Origin: Mucilaginibacter sp. PAMC 26640
Lineage (GTDB): Bacteria; Bacteroidota; Bacteroidia; Sphingobacteriales; Sphingobacteriaceae
Direction: 5' to 3'
Length of the DNA: 64,000 nt
Assembly: GCA_001596135.1 (NCBI GenBank)
Contig: CP014773.1
Coordinates: 2,790,001 to 2,854,000 of the forward strand
Below the pieces are notes generated by a model, which searched no databases, was not told the DNA's origin, and saw only the letters and a program-made list of their open reading frames with translations. This document shows positions 43,378 through 51,456 of this stretch, in pieces. Both the position numbers and the translations under genes were made by a program. Every line of letters starts with the position of its first letter. Positions within the stretch are counted from its first letter, which is position 1.

Positions 43378-44063
43378 TTAAATGTTTGAGAAGTTTCTTA
43401 ATAGCGTTTCGCCATGTGTGCCGGATTTTTCAGGGTGAAATTGTACCCCGTAGAAATTGTCCCGCCAAATTGATGCCGAAAATTGAGTTATGTAAGCTGT
43501 TGATGATAAAGTATATAATGGGTTGTACTCAATAAAGTATGAATGTACAAAGTAAAAGTGTGATCCCGCCGGAATATTTTCAAAAAGTGGATTTTCCTTT
43601 TCGGCAAATACCTGGTTCCATCCGGTATGGGGTACTTTAAAACCATCAGTAGCCGGGAATTTCAGCGTTTTTACTGGGAAAAGGTTCAACAGGCTACTAT
43701 CGCCTTCTTCGCTGTAAGCTGTAAGCAATTGCATCCCAACACAAATACCCAGGGTAGGTTTATTTAGTGCCTTTATGGCAGGCACCAGCCCGGTGCTTTC
43801 CAGCTTTTGCATAGCAGCGCCTGCATGGCCTACACCAGGAATAATATACCGATCGTATTTTTCAAAATCAGCCTCGGTATTGATCATACCATAGGGAATG
43901 CCCAGCCGCTCCAGTGTAGCAGTCAGCGAAAATATGTTTCCGGCGCCGTATCTAATTATACCTAGCCCCGAGCCCCCCCCGCCCCCTGAAGGGGGAGCTT
44001 TAGTTACCCCAACCCCCTCAAGGGGGGGGCTTTGACAAAATCTTTATTACTTGTGTTATCCAT
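43378..44063 (-). CDS. hisH: Imidazole glycerol phosphate synthase amidotransferase HisH, frame broken near the N-terminus
   Basis: A glutamine amidotransferase with the nucleophile Cys in GICVGMQLL and the catalytic His-x-Glu in VQFHPEKSG. The continuous ATG frame begins only at 43887 (169 residues). HisH homology continues upstream to 43962 (GIIRYGAGNIFSLTATLERL), which includes the conserved GxGN motif. No start codon lies in that frame. A likely ATG at 44063 (MDNTSNKDF) is one base out of frame. Adding one C to the C8 run at 44022-44029 (minus strand) would give a clean 228-residue HisH. The intervening codons come from the CCCCCTGAAGGGGG repeat. Sequencing error, phase-variable slippage or a real loss are all possible. 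Confidence 0.8.
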
Positions 44064-44135
44064 TTCTTATATTTTACTCCCCCTTTAGGGGACTGGGGGG
44101 CTAATTATGCTCCCCCTTCAGGGGGCTGGGGGGCT
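43970..44135. repeat. Cluster of CCCCCTGAAGGGGG repeats at the hisB-hisH junction
   Basis: Four related G/C palindromes occur here: 43971-44000, 44007-44031, 44078-44102 and 44110-44135, consisting of CCCCCTTCAGGGGG-type arms joined to AGCCCCCC arms. Other copies are at 46391-46407, 47711-47740 and 47789-47814. The 30 bases at 43971 are identical to those at 47711. The leftmost members are within the reading frame that HisH needs. Confidence 0.85.
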
Positions 44136-45278
44136 CTATAACAGACCCTTCGTACTTGGTAAAACCATTTTATTTACATCCCTTTTCACCGCCATTTTAA
44201 TGGCTTTGGCAAAAGCTTTAAATATAGCTTCTATTTTGTGATGTTCGTTTTGCCCCTCTGCTTTTATATTGAGGTTGCATTTGGCAGCATCGCTAAATGA
44301 TTTAAAGAAATGGTAAAACATCTCTGTTGGCATCTCACCAATTTTTTCGCGTTTGAAATCCGCCTCCCAAACAATCCAGTTGCGGCCGCCGAAATCAATA
44401 GCTGCCTGCGCCAGGCAGTCATCCATCGGCAGGCAAAAACCGTAACGTTCTATGCCCATTTTATTACCCAATGCGGCAGCAAATACCTCGCCTAAGGCAA
44501 TGCCGGTATCTTCAATAGTATGATGCTCATCAATGTGCAAATCGCCCTGAGTAATTATCTCCAGGTCGATACCACCGTGGCGGGCAATCTGATCCAGCAT
44601 GTGGTCAAAGAAATGCACCCCGGTAGATACTTTGGCTTCGCCGGTTCCGTCAAGATTAAGCTTAATGTATACGTCGGTTTCTTTGGTAGCGCGGCGGTGC
44701 ACAATGGTGCGCTCGCCTAACTTTAAAAACTCATAGATCTCCTGCCAGCTGGTGGTTTGCAGGGCTATGATCCCGGCAAGATCTGTCTCTGTAGTAAATT
44801 CGTGATCACCCAGGCCGGATTTATTATTGATAAAAATCCCTTTGGCACCCAGGTTTTTGGCCAGCAGCACATCGTTCTTCCGGTCGCCAATGGTGAATGA
44901 GTTTTTCAGATCGTACTTTTCCGTGTCTAAATATTGCGTTAACAAACCCGTAGCCGGCTTGCGGGTAGGAGCATTAGCTGCCGGGAAAGTACGGTCGATA
45001 GCCTGGTAGGTAAAATGCACGCCCTCGTTCTCAAAGGTTTTGATAATGAAGTTATGCACCGGGTGAAAAGTATCTTCCGGGTAAACCGAAGTGCCCAATC
45101 CATCCTGGTTGGTCACCATCACCAGCTCGTAATCCAGTTCGGCAGCAATCTTTGGCAGGTACTGCAAAGCGCCGGGGTAAAAGGTGAGCTTCTCAAACGA
45201 ATCGATCTGCTCATCCGGCGTCTCGTTGATCAGTGTGCCGTCGCGGTCTATAAAAAGTATTTTTTGCAGTTTGCTCAT
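44136..45278 (-). CDS. hisB: Bifunctional histidinol phosphatase/imidazoleglycerol-phosphate dehydratase HisB
   Basis: 380 residues. The N-terminal HAD phosphatase has [11 protein letters not shown] with Asp10, and a Cys-less metal loop ([14 protein letters not shown]). The C-terminal IGPD domain (from about 190) has the manganese-binding HHRR-like [23 protein letters not shown] and [14 protein letters not shown]. It carries out steps 6 and 8. Its ATG overlaps the hisC stop by 4 bases (ATGA), implying translational coupling. Its TAG abuts a CCCCCTGAAGGGGG-type repeat. Confidence 0.95.
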   Translation of the reverse strand: MSKLQKILFIDRDGTLINETPDEQIDSFEKLTFYPGALQYLPKIAAELDYELVMVTNQDGLGTSVYPEDTFHPVHNFIIKTFENEGVHFTYQAIDRTFPAANAPTRKPATGLLTQYLDTEKYDLKNSFTIGDRKNDVLLAKNLGAKGIFINNKSGLGDHEFTTETDLAGIIALQTTSWQEIYEFLKLGERTIVHRRATKETDVYIKLNLDGTGEAKVSTGVHFFDHMLDQIARHGGIDLEIITQGDLHIDEHHTIEDTGIALGEVFAAALGNKMGIERYGFCLPMDDCLAQAAIDFGGRNWIVWEADFKREKIGEMPTEMFYHFFKSFSDAAKCNLNIKAEGQNEHHKIEAIFKAFAKAIKMAVKRDVNKMVLPSTKGLL

Positions 45279-46324
45279 AGTTTAACTTGCTCTAATGCCG
45301 CTATCAGTGTTTTATTTTCTTCGGGTGTACCAATGGTGATGCGCAGGCAACCTTCACATAATTCTACATTGGTACGGTTACGCACAATGATGCCTTTATC
45401 TACCAGGTATTTGTAAATTCCCGTAGCATCAGTGGTTTTAACCAGTACAAAATTGGCGTCTGATGGATAAATATCTAGTACAAAATCAAGATCTTTAAGT
45501 ATCAGTACCAATTTATCGCGCTGTATCAGGGTTTCTTTAATCCAGTCGTTTACTTGTTGCACGTTTTGCAACGCTTCCAGCGCCAGTTGCTGAGAGGATT
45601 CGTTTACATTGTATGGCGGTTTTACGCGGTTCATCACCTCAATGATTTCTTCGCTGGCATAAGCCATTCCTACACGCAGGCCTGCCAGGCCCCACGCTTT
45701 CGATAGCGTTTGCATCACCACCAGGTTAGCATACTCCGTTAGCTCCTGTATAAAGCTTTTCTGGCGACTAAAATTAATATACGCCTCATCTACCACCACA
45801 ATTCCGCTGAAATTAGCCAGCAGGGTTTCAATATCCTCGCGGTTGATGGAGTTGCCGGTAGGGTTATTGGGTGAGCAGATGAAAATAAGTTTGGTATGCT
45901 GGTCTATCGCTTCGGCAATGCCTTCCAGGTTAAGCTGATACTCATCGGTAAGCAATACCTTTTTAGTTTCCACATCATTAATATTGGCAGATACCTGGTA
46001 CATGCCGTAAGTAGGGGGTACGATGATGACGTTATCCACACCCGGGTTGCAGAAACTGCGGAACAGGATATCTATAGCCTCATCGCTGCCGTTACCCACA
46101 AAGATATTGCGGGCCGGTACGCCTTTGATCTCACTTAGCCGCATTTTTACGGCGTACTGCATCGGATCGGGGTAGCGGTTATATTGTTTTGCTAAAGGCG
46201 AACCGAAGGCATTTTCGTTCGCATCCAAAAACGCGCTGGCCTCTCCCTGGAACTCATCCCGTGCGGAAGAGTAGGGAGTGAGGTTTTTAATGTTTTGGCG
46301 TAGTATGTTATTTATATCAAACAT
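45275..46324 (-). CDS. hisC: Histidinol-phosphate aminotransferase HisC
   Basis: 349 residues from ATG 46324; a GTG 15 codons upstream is less likely. A fold-type I PLP aminotransferase: the N-terminal [11 protein letters not shown] substrate motif, NNPTGN, the DEAYINF Asp/Tyr pair, and the Schiff-base Lys in [15 protein letters not shown]. It performs step 7. It overlaps hisB by 4 bases downstream and follows hisD after 75 bases. Confidence 0.95.
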   Translation of the reverse strand: MFDINNILRQNIKNLTPYSSARDEFQGEASAFLDANENAFGSPLAKQYNRYPDPMQYAVKMRLSEIKGVPARNIFVGNGSDEAIDILFRSFCNPGVDNVIIVPPTYGMYQVSANINDVETKKVLLTDEYQLNLEGIAEAIDQHTKLIFICSPNNPTGNSINREDIETLLANFSGIVVVDEAYINFSRQKSFIQELTEYANLVVMQTLSKAWGLAGLRVGMAYASEEIIEVMNRVKPPYNVNESSQQLALEALQNVQQVNDWIKETLIQRDKLVLILKDLDFVLDIYPSDANFVLVKTTDATGIYKYLVDKGIIVRNRTNVELCEGCLRITIGTPEENKTLIAALEQVKL

Positions 46325-46399
46325 GGTAATATTATTCTTTTTTACACCCGTTACTGCGAGGTATCCCACAATAACGCTTTGTTATATGCTACTCCCCCT

Positions 46400-47773
46400 T
46401 CAGAGCGCCGTGGGTTTTGTTGCCCTTATACTCACCGCATTCCTGTGCGCATGCAGGCCTTCCATATCCGCCAAAGTCTCTACGGCCGGACCTATATTTT
46501 TAATCCCCTCGTCCGTCAAAAACTGGAAGGTGATCTTCTTGACAAATGAATCTACTGATACGCCTGAATAAGCCCTTGAATAACTGCTGGTTGGAAGGGT
46601 GTGATTGGTGCCCGAGGCATAGTCGCCTACACTCTCCGGGGTTAAGTTGCCAAGAAATACAGAACCGGCATTAATTATCTTAGGCGTTATAGCCGGCCAG
46701 CTTTCTGTAGCCAGGATCAAATGCTCGGGGGCATATTCGTTGCTGAAATCCATCGCCTGATCAAGTGTATCAACAATGATGATGTACGAATTAGCTATCG
46801 CCTGCCTCGCAATTTCGGCACGGGGCAAAACAGCCAATTGTTTTTCTACTTCTGCACTAGTTTGCTCTGCGATACTTTGCGAGGTGCAAACCAGGATCGA
46901 CTGGCTATCGATTCCGTGTTCGGCCTGTGCCAGCAGGTCGGCAGCCACATAGGCAGGTTTGGCTGTTTCATCTGCAATCACCAACACTTCAGACGGGCCC
47001 GCGGGCATATCAATGGCAGTGGTGGTGGTAGATTGAATTATGGTTTTGGCCTTGGTAACAAACTGGTTGCCTGGTCCGAAGATCTTATCCACTTTGGTTA
47101 TCGTGTCCGTACCATAAGCCATAGCGGCAACTGCCTGTGAACCACCTGCCAGGTAAACCTTATCAATACCCAGCATTAAAGCTACGTAAGCGATGAAGGC
47201 GTTAACTTTGCCATTTTTTTGCGGGGGAGTGCACACCACAATTTCGCTGCATCCTGCTATCCTTGCCGGAATGCCCAGCATCAGGAAGGTAGAAGGCAAA
47301 ACAGCAGTACCGCCGGGAATATAAAGCCCCACTTTTTCAATGGCCCTTAACTCCCGCCAACAGGTAACTCCGGGCATGGTTTCCACCTTGTCCTCGGTTT
47401 TAAGCTGCCCTTTGTGGAACTTGTAGATATTGGCATAAGCCATTTGCAAAGCTTCTTGCTGATCTGGTGCAACGGCAGCAGCAATATCTTCCAGCTCGGC
47501 TTTATCCAGGTAAAGCTTAGTTAGCTCAACCTTGTCGAATTTATGCGCATAATCCAGCAGGGCACGGTCGCCGTGTAGTTTCACGTTCTCAATTACCTCT
47601 TCTACCAACGCGCGGATCTCATTTGCCGGGTCAACATTGCGTTGAACAAGTCGGGAAATATCCGCAGCAGTTAAATCTGAATAACGAAACGTAGCGCTCC
47701 CCCCGCCCAGAGCCCCCCCCGCCCCCTGAAGGGGGAGCTTTTGAAGGTTATTTTTGTTGTCTTGTCTTTCCAT
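46400..47773 (-). CDS. hisD: Histidinol dehydrogenase HisD with repeat-derived N-terminus and stop
   Basis: 457 residues. The conserved domain starts near residue 28 (FRYSDLTAADISRLVQRN). Family motifs are GLYIPGGTA, FGPGNQFVTKAK, DMPAGPSEVLVIAD, the zinc-site LLAQAEHG, and a GTNHTLPT loop. It makes the final two oxidations to histidine. Residues 11-25 (QKLPLQGAGGALGGG) are encoded by a CCCCCTGAAGGGGG repeat copy read in frame. The TGA stop is also inside a repeat-like sequence (CTCTGAAGGGGGAG). No better start lies inside, so the ATG at 47773 is retained. Confidence 0.93.
   Translation of the reverse strand: MERQDNKNNLQKLPLQGAGGALGGGSATFRYSDLTAADISRLVQRNVDPANEIRALVEEVIENVKLHGDRALLDYAHKFDKVELTKLYLDKAELEDIAAAVAPDQQEALQMAYANIYKFHKGQLKTEDKVETMPGVTCWRELRAIEKVGLYIPGGTAVLPSTFLMLGIPARIAGCSEIVVCTPPQKNGKVNAFIAYVALMLGIDKVYLAGGSQAVAAMAYGTDTITKVDKIFGPGNQFVTKAKTIIQSTTTTAIDMPAGPSEVLVIADETAKPAYVAADLLAQAEHGIDSQSILVCTSQSIAEQTSAEVEKQLAVLPRAEIARQAIANSYIIIVDTLDQAMDFSNEYAPEHLILATESWPAITPKIINAGSVFLGNLTPESVGDYASGTNHTLPTSSYSRAYSGVSVDSFVKKITFQFLTDEGIKNIGPAVETLADMEGLHAHRNAVSIRATKPTAL
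47711..47740. repeat. CCCCCTGAAGGGGG repeat within hisD
   Basis: This is a 30-base copy identical to that at 43971-44000, lying inside the 5' coding part of hisD and read in frame. A further copy (47789-47814) lies in the hisG-hisD gap. Confidence 0.85.
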
Positions 47774-47827
47774 TTTTCAAACTTCTGTTCCCCCTTCAGG
47801 GGGTTAGGGGGCTCGTGGCCTCGCTGC

Positions 47828-48679
47828 TTACAATATTATCTTTTCAATGGGCATTACAACAATGCCTTGTGCTCCTGCTTGTTTAAGCTGGCTGATGCGG
47901 TCCCAGAAATCACGCTCCGGGATAACGGTGTGTACCGCCACCCAGTCTGCCTCGGCCAAAGGCACAACAGATGGGCTTTTTACGCCGGGTAAAAGCGCAA
48001 TCACTGCATCCAGATTGTCGCGTTTTACATTAAGTACCACGTATTTTGTTTCTTTGGCACGCAATACCGACTGGATCCGTTGGATCAGCTCCTGGATCAA
48101 GTCATTATTTTCACTGCCTTTGCTGCTGATCAGGATGGCTTCGCTGCTCATCACATCGGCAAATGGCTTTAAGCCATTGCTTTTTAAAGTGCCGCCGGTG
48201 GATACAAGATCGCAGATAGCGTCACTGAGACCAAGGCCCGGGGAGATCTCTACCGAACCGGAAATAGTGCGGATATCAGATGTGATGCCTTGCTCTTTTA
48301 AATATTTACCCAGTATAACCGGGTAAGTAGTAGCGATGGCTTTACCATTCAAATCGGCCAGGCTGGCGATGCTGTCGTTATTCGGCACGGCAATTTTGAG
48401 CGAACATTTGCCGAAACCAAGGCGTTGCAGGTAAGCAACTTCCACTTCAGTTTCCTCAATTACATTTTCGCCTACAATGCCCAGGTCGGCAATACCATCC
48501 TGAACGTATTCAGGGATATCGTCATCTCGCAAAAAGAGAATTTCAAGAGGGAAATTAGATACGGGGGAGATCAGCGAGCTTTTGTAATTTTCAAAATTTA
48601 AGCCGCAATTCTTCAATAATTCAACGGACTTTTCGTTGAGGCGACCCGATTTCTGGATCGCTATTTTTAGTGTTTTCAC
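47828..48679 (-). CDS. hisG: ATP phosphoribosyltransferase HisG, long form
   Basis: 283 residues, the long, self-contained HisG with a C-terminal regulatory ACT-like domain (from about 215), so HisZ is not needed. IAIQKSGRLNEKS opens the catalytic domain, and ISGSVEISPGLGLSDAICDLVSTGGT is the PRPP-binding region. It catalyses the first, feedback-inhibited step. The start is GTG at 48677-48679, since no in-frame ATG is near. It is the first structural gene of the operon, 61 bases after the his leader peptide. Confidence 0.94.
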   Translation of the reverse strand: MKTLKIAIQKSGRLNEKSVELLKNCGLNFENYKSSLISPVSNFPLEILFLRDDDIPEYVQDGIADLGIVGENVIEETEVEVAYLQRLGFGKCSLKIAVPNNDSIASLADLNGKAIATTYPVILGKYLKEQGITSDIRTISGSVEISPGLGLSDAICDLVSTGGTLKSNGLKPFADVMSSEAILISSKGSENNDLIQELIQRIQSVLRAKETKYVVLNVKRDNLDAVIALLPGVKSPSVVPLAEADWVAVHTVIPERDFWDRISQLKQAGAQGIVVMPIEKIIL

Positions 48680-48740
48680 AAGATGAGTTTAAGGTACTAT
48701 AATAAAAAGCTGGGGCTGTTATTTCACGTAGAAACATACA

Positions 48741-48803
48741 TTATCTATTCATCACCGGGTGGTGATGGTGCAATTGCAGATGATGTTGTTTGTACAAGCC
48801 CAT
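48741..48803 (-). CDS. hisL: His-rich leader peptide of the his operon (attenuator)
   Basis: A 20-residue ORF on the minus strand, 28 bases after the predicted transcription start: MGLYKQHHLQLHHHHPVMNR, then TAA. Six of its 20 codons are His. It lies 61 bases before the hisG GTG. A CATCACC/GGTGATG stem falls over the His codons. GGGCTTGT at the start of the peptide can pair, with a one-base bulge, with ACAGCCC downstream, just before CAGCTTTTTATT. This is the arrangement expected of translational attenuation: ribosome stalling at His codons would change which stem forms. The peptide is read directly, and the mechanism is inference from his leaders in other bacteria. Confidence 0.8.
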   Translation of the reverse strand: MGLYKQHHLQLHHHHPVMNR

Positions 48804-48835
48804 TCTTTATATAGTAAAACTATAGATTAGTGCTG

Positions 48836-48864
48836 CAAATATAGGGAGTAGAATTGGAAATCAA
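48836..48864 (-). promoter_or_regulatory. Promoter of the his operon
   Basis: On the minus strand TTG (48864-48862), 18 bases, then TATATTTG (48843-48836), close to the TTG-N19-TAnnTTTG consensus. The start is predicted near 48831. A TATAG/CTATA hairpin lies early in the leader. Confidence 0.7.
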
Positions 48865-48876
48865 AATAAAAAGTTT

Positions 48877-48975
48877 GTCTGAATCAGAATTGAAAGAATT
48901 TGAGAATGGCCAGAGTTTAGTCTCCAACCCAAAGTATTCTGTTAATCCATTAATTCTGTAAATTCTGATTCAGAC
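48877..48975. repeat. GTCTGAATCAGAATT inverted repeat overlapping a gene 3' end
   Basis: The arms GTCTGAATCAGAATT and AATTCTGATTCAGAC lie 99 bases end to end. The right arm is within the 3' end of the glycosyltransferase gene and supplies its last codons and stop. Relatives are at 18774-18864 and 24973. Confidence 0.8.
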
Positions 48976-50482
48976 TATTATACTCGTAGATAGCCCCGGC
49001 CTCAAACTTTTTAATCAGTTTTAATTCATGTACCTTTTGAATATCTTGCAAGTTAACCAATTCTTTATTCTCCAAGTTATCGAACCAGATCAGATAATAG
49101 CGTTTGGTAGCGTAGAAACGCTTCATATCGTTTTTGAAAAACTTGTGCGGCACCAGATAGCTGGATAGGCCCGAAAAGAAATATACCGCCTCATGCGCAT
49201 CGGTGTAGATCATTACATTCGGGTCAAATATTTTTTTATCGATGGTGCGCAGGTAATTTGCAAATTCTGATTCCTGCCAGCTGCTATCGGTATAACCGGG
49301 GGCACCATAATCATCGGCTACCTGGTCTTTATACCGTTTATAGTCTATATCTAATTCCTTGCCAATAAAACCCAGCATCAACACGGTTAAAACCCCGCCC
49401 AGGATCATTCTTGTCCGTTTGGCCTCAATGCTTTTCAGCCATAACAATACCCAGCTGGTATAGCCCCATAAAGCAGTTATATACAAAGGAGAGAGCAGAC
49501 GGCTGTTAATGCGCTCGTATCGTGAAAATGTAGAGGACAAAATGATGAATAAACCGTAAACCAGCGAAAAGGTAATTGCCAGGTTTTCATAACTGTTGAG
49601 GTGCCTGCGCAAAAAATTATAGGCCAGCGCAATGATAAAGCCCAGTAAGATCACCGAGGCAATTGGTATTGCCAGGAAATATTGGGCCGGGGAAAAGCCC
49701 ATCCAGTCGCACACTACGGTGCCGAAGTAGTAAAGGTTTTTAAGGAAAGGCGTAATAGATGGTTCCCGCGGGCCGGTAACGGTACCTGTTACGGTGGCAT
49801 TAAAAACCAGGTTGGCTACCAGTAACGAGATGCAGATCAACCCGTATATTAATATATGTATGATCTTCTTTTTAATGGGTGGTGTGCGGTCAAGCAGTAA
49901 GATCAATCCGCCGGTGCCCACAATGGTAACAGCGGCATACCGTGTTACACAACTAATGGCCGCGATAATGGCTGCTATAATCAGCCATTTAATAGCATAG
50001 GTGTTTAAATACTGCCTGAAGGCAATGATGAAAAAGAGGACCTCCAGTATAAATAACGTTTCAGACCATAAATAGGAATAGATCTGCAGCAGACCCGGAC
50101 TGAGCAAAATGGCTACCAGCAGTAGCCATTTGTATAATTGTGATGAAGGCACAAAGCGGTTCATGATCCAACCGCTGGTGTATAACAAAGAGGCAAAAAG
50201 CAGGCTGTTTAATGTAGCGCCAAAAATGGTAGGGTCTATCCGGGTGATGGCCGTAATGGTTCCCAAAAACAAGGGATAGAACATCGGGAAATCAACGATA
50301 GGAATATGGTTAAAGGTTTTGAGTGTACCTTCAGTAGCAAAGCTGCGCGCCGCACTGGTGTACATGATGGAATCTGGCGAAATGCCAATACCACTGTAAC
50401 TGGTAAAAAGCGTTATGAGGAAATACGCAACAGCACAGGCAATTAAGGTGTCATAATCTTTTATGGATCTGGATAGGGTCAT
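48950..50482 (-). CDS. Multi-spanning membrane glycosyltransferase-like protein
   Basis: 510 residues with about eleven membrane segments and a soluble C-terminal domain of roughly 110 residues. An early loop, IGISPDSIMYTSAARSF, has an Asp in the position of the GT-C fold catalytic acid, resembling GT39/GT83-like mannosyltransferases. Substrate unknown. The final residues, SLNQNLQN, and the stop are encoded by a dispersed repeat, so the original C-terminus was probably altered. The gap upstream (50483-50715) carries a CCGCAGAGATTCCGCGGAGAG-type repeat and no gene. Confidence 0.7.
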   Translation of the reverse strand: MTLSRSIKDYDTLIACAVAYFLITLFTSYSGIGISPDSIMYTSAARSFATEGTLKTFNHIPIVDFPMFYPLFLGTITAITRIDPTIFGATLNSLLFASLLYTSGWIMNRFVPSSQLYKWLLLVAILLSPGLLQIYSYLWSETLFILEVLFFIIAFRQYLNTYAIKWLIIAAIIAAISCVTRYAAVTIVGTGGLILLLDRTPPIKKKIIHILIYGLICISLLVANLVFNATVTGTVTGPREPSITPFLKNLYYFGTVVCDWMGFSPAQYFLAIPIASVILLGFIIALAYNFLRRHLNSYENLAITFSLVYGLFIILSSTFSRYERINSRLLSPLYITALWGYTSWVLLWLKSIEAKRTRMILGGVLTVLMLGFIGKELDIDYKRYKDQVADDYGAPGYTDSSWQESEFANYLRTIDKKIFDPNVMIYTDAHEAVYFFSGLSSYLVPHKFFKNDMKRFYATKRYYLIWFDNLENKELVNLQDIQKVHELKLIKKFEAGAIYEYNSLNQNLQN

Positions 50483-50715
50483 AATCGTCTAAAAGGTTAA
50501 AACGGGTGAATTGTTTTTGTTAGCTGTTTTTTGAACCGCAAAGTCCGCAGAGATTCCGCGGAGAGGCACTCAGATAATCATTTATATCATCACTGCACAA
50601 TCTCAAAGAATCCAAATTTAACTTCAATAAATTATAAACAACGTTAAAGCTCAATAAATAAGCGGGAAGCTCTGTGTAACGCTGTGCCCTCTCTGCGCAA
50701 TCTGTGTTAAAAAAT

Positions 50716-51207
50716 TTAAGCTATCAACCCTAAAATGGTACTTATGGGCTGGTTGCTATCTATTAAAATGCCTGTTACACCAGCTGCTGTACCAGCTTCC
50801 ACATCGCGCTCTCTATCGCCGATGAAGTAAGACTTGGAGGGGTCGATATTGTATTTTTCAATTCCCTGGAACAAAAGCCCTGGTTTTGGTTTGCGGCAAT
50901 CACAATCGCCGGTAAAGTCGGGGTGATGCGGGCAGTAAAAAAAGTCGGTGATCGCTACACCTCTTTCCTCATATACCTGCTTTAAGTGGTTGTGCATTTT
51001 AGTGAGTTCGGGCACATCGTACCAGCCTTTCGCCAATCCGCCCTGGTTGGTGGCAACCAGCAGCATATATCCCCGATCCTGCAGTTCTTTTAGTGCATCA
51101 AAATTATCCAGCACATGAAAATCTTCCAGGCGGCATACGTAATCGCCCATCTCTCTGTTCAGTACTCCGTCTCTGTCTAAAAAAACTGCTTTAATCATAT
51201 CAGTCAT
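50716..51207 (-). CDS. gmhB: HAD-IIIA phosphatase, heptose 1,7-bisphosphate type
   Basis: 163 residues. Motif I is FLDRDGVLN (Asp11, Asp13), with VATNQGG for motif II, a CPHHPDFTGDCDCRKPKPG zinc-binding loop and GDRERDVEAG for motif IV. These are GmhB features, and the HisB phosphatase domain is a close relative. It removes a phosphate from heptose bisphosphate in LPS core synthesis. No other heptose genes are adjacent, so the substrate is assigned by family only. The start is ATG at 51207; ATG 51198 is also possible. Confidence 0.82.
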   Translation of the reverse strand: MTDMIKAVFLDRDGVLNREMGDYVCRLEDFHVLDNFDALKELQDRGYMLLVATNQGGLAKGWYDVPELTKMHNHLKQVYEERGVAITDFFYCPHHPDFTGDCDCRKPKPGLLFQGIEKYNIDPSKSYFIGDRERDVEAGTAAGVTGILIDSNQPISTILGLIA

Positions 51208-51371
51208 AAATATCCGGTATAATAGGTGTCCGGCAAAATTACTTTAATAAGCCAATTTACTATGTGTGCATATTAAACAATAAAGTAAAATTAAAATTTT
51301 CGTATATAAAGTATAAAATTTTTATAGACTTAATAATATTTTAACGTTAAGGGCACACTGTTTTGATAAAA

Positions 51372-51452
51372 ATGAAAAAATCAGGAGGTTGTTTATATCA
51401 ATATGATAATTCGTTAACTTCGTTATTACCCGAATTCAAAAAAATCGGGTGA
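51372..51452 (+). CDS. Possible 26-residue upstream ORF before gltB
   Basis: ATG 51372 to TGA 51452, 4 bases before the gltB ATG, encodes a peptide starting MKKSGGCLYQYDN. Its last codons overlap an ACCCGA/TCGGGT hairpin (51428-51451). It has no amino-acid run typical of attenuators, and coding status is uncertain. The rest of 51208-51371 is AT-rich with no other feature that I can support. Confidence 0.25.
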   Translation: MKKSGGCLYQYDNSLTSLLPEFKKIG

Positions 51453-51456
51453 AACT

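Noticed and set aside
48680..48740. A strong classical terminator between the his leader peptide and hisG
   Set aside because: The only stem next to the T-rich tract is short (AGC/GCT) or needs a long-range bulged pairing, so I did not annotate a separate terminator.
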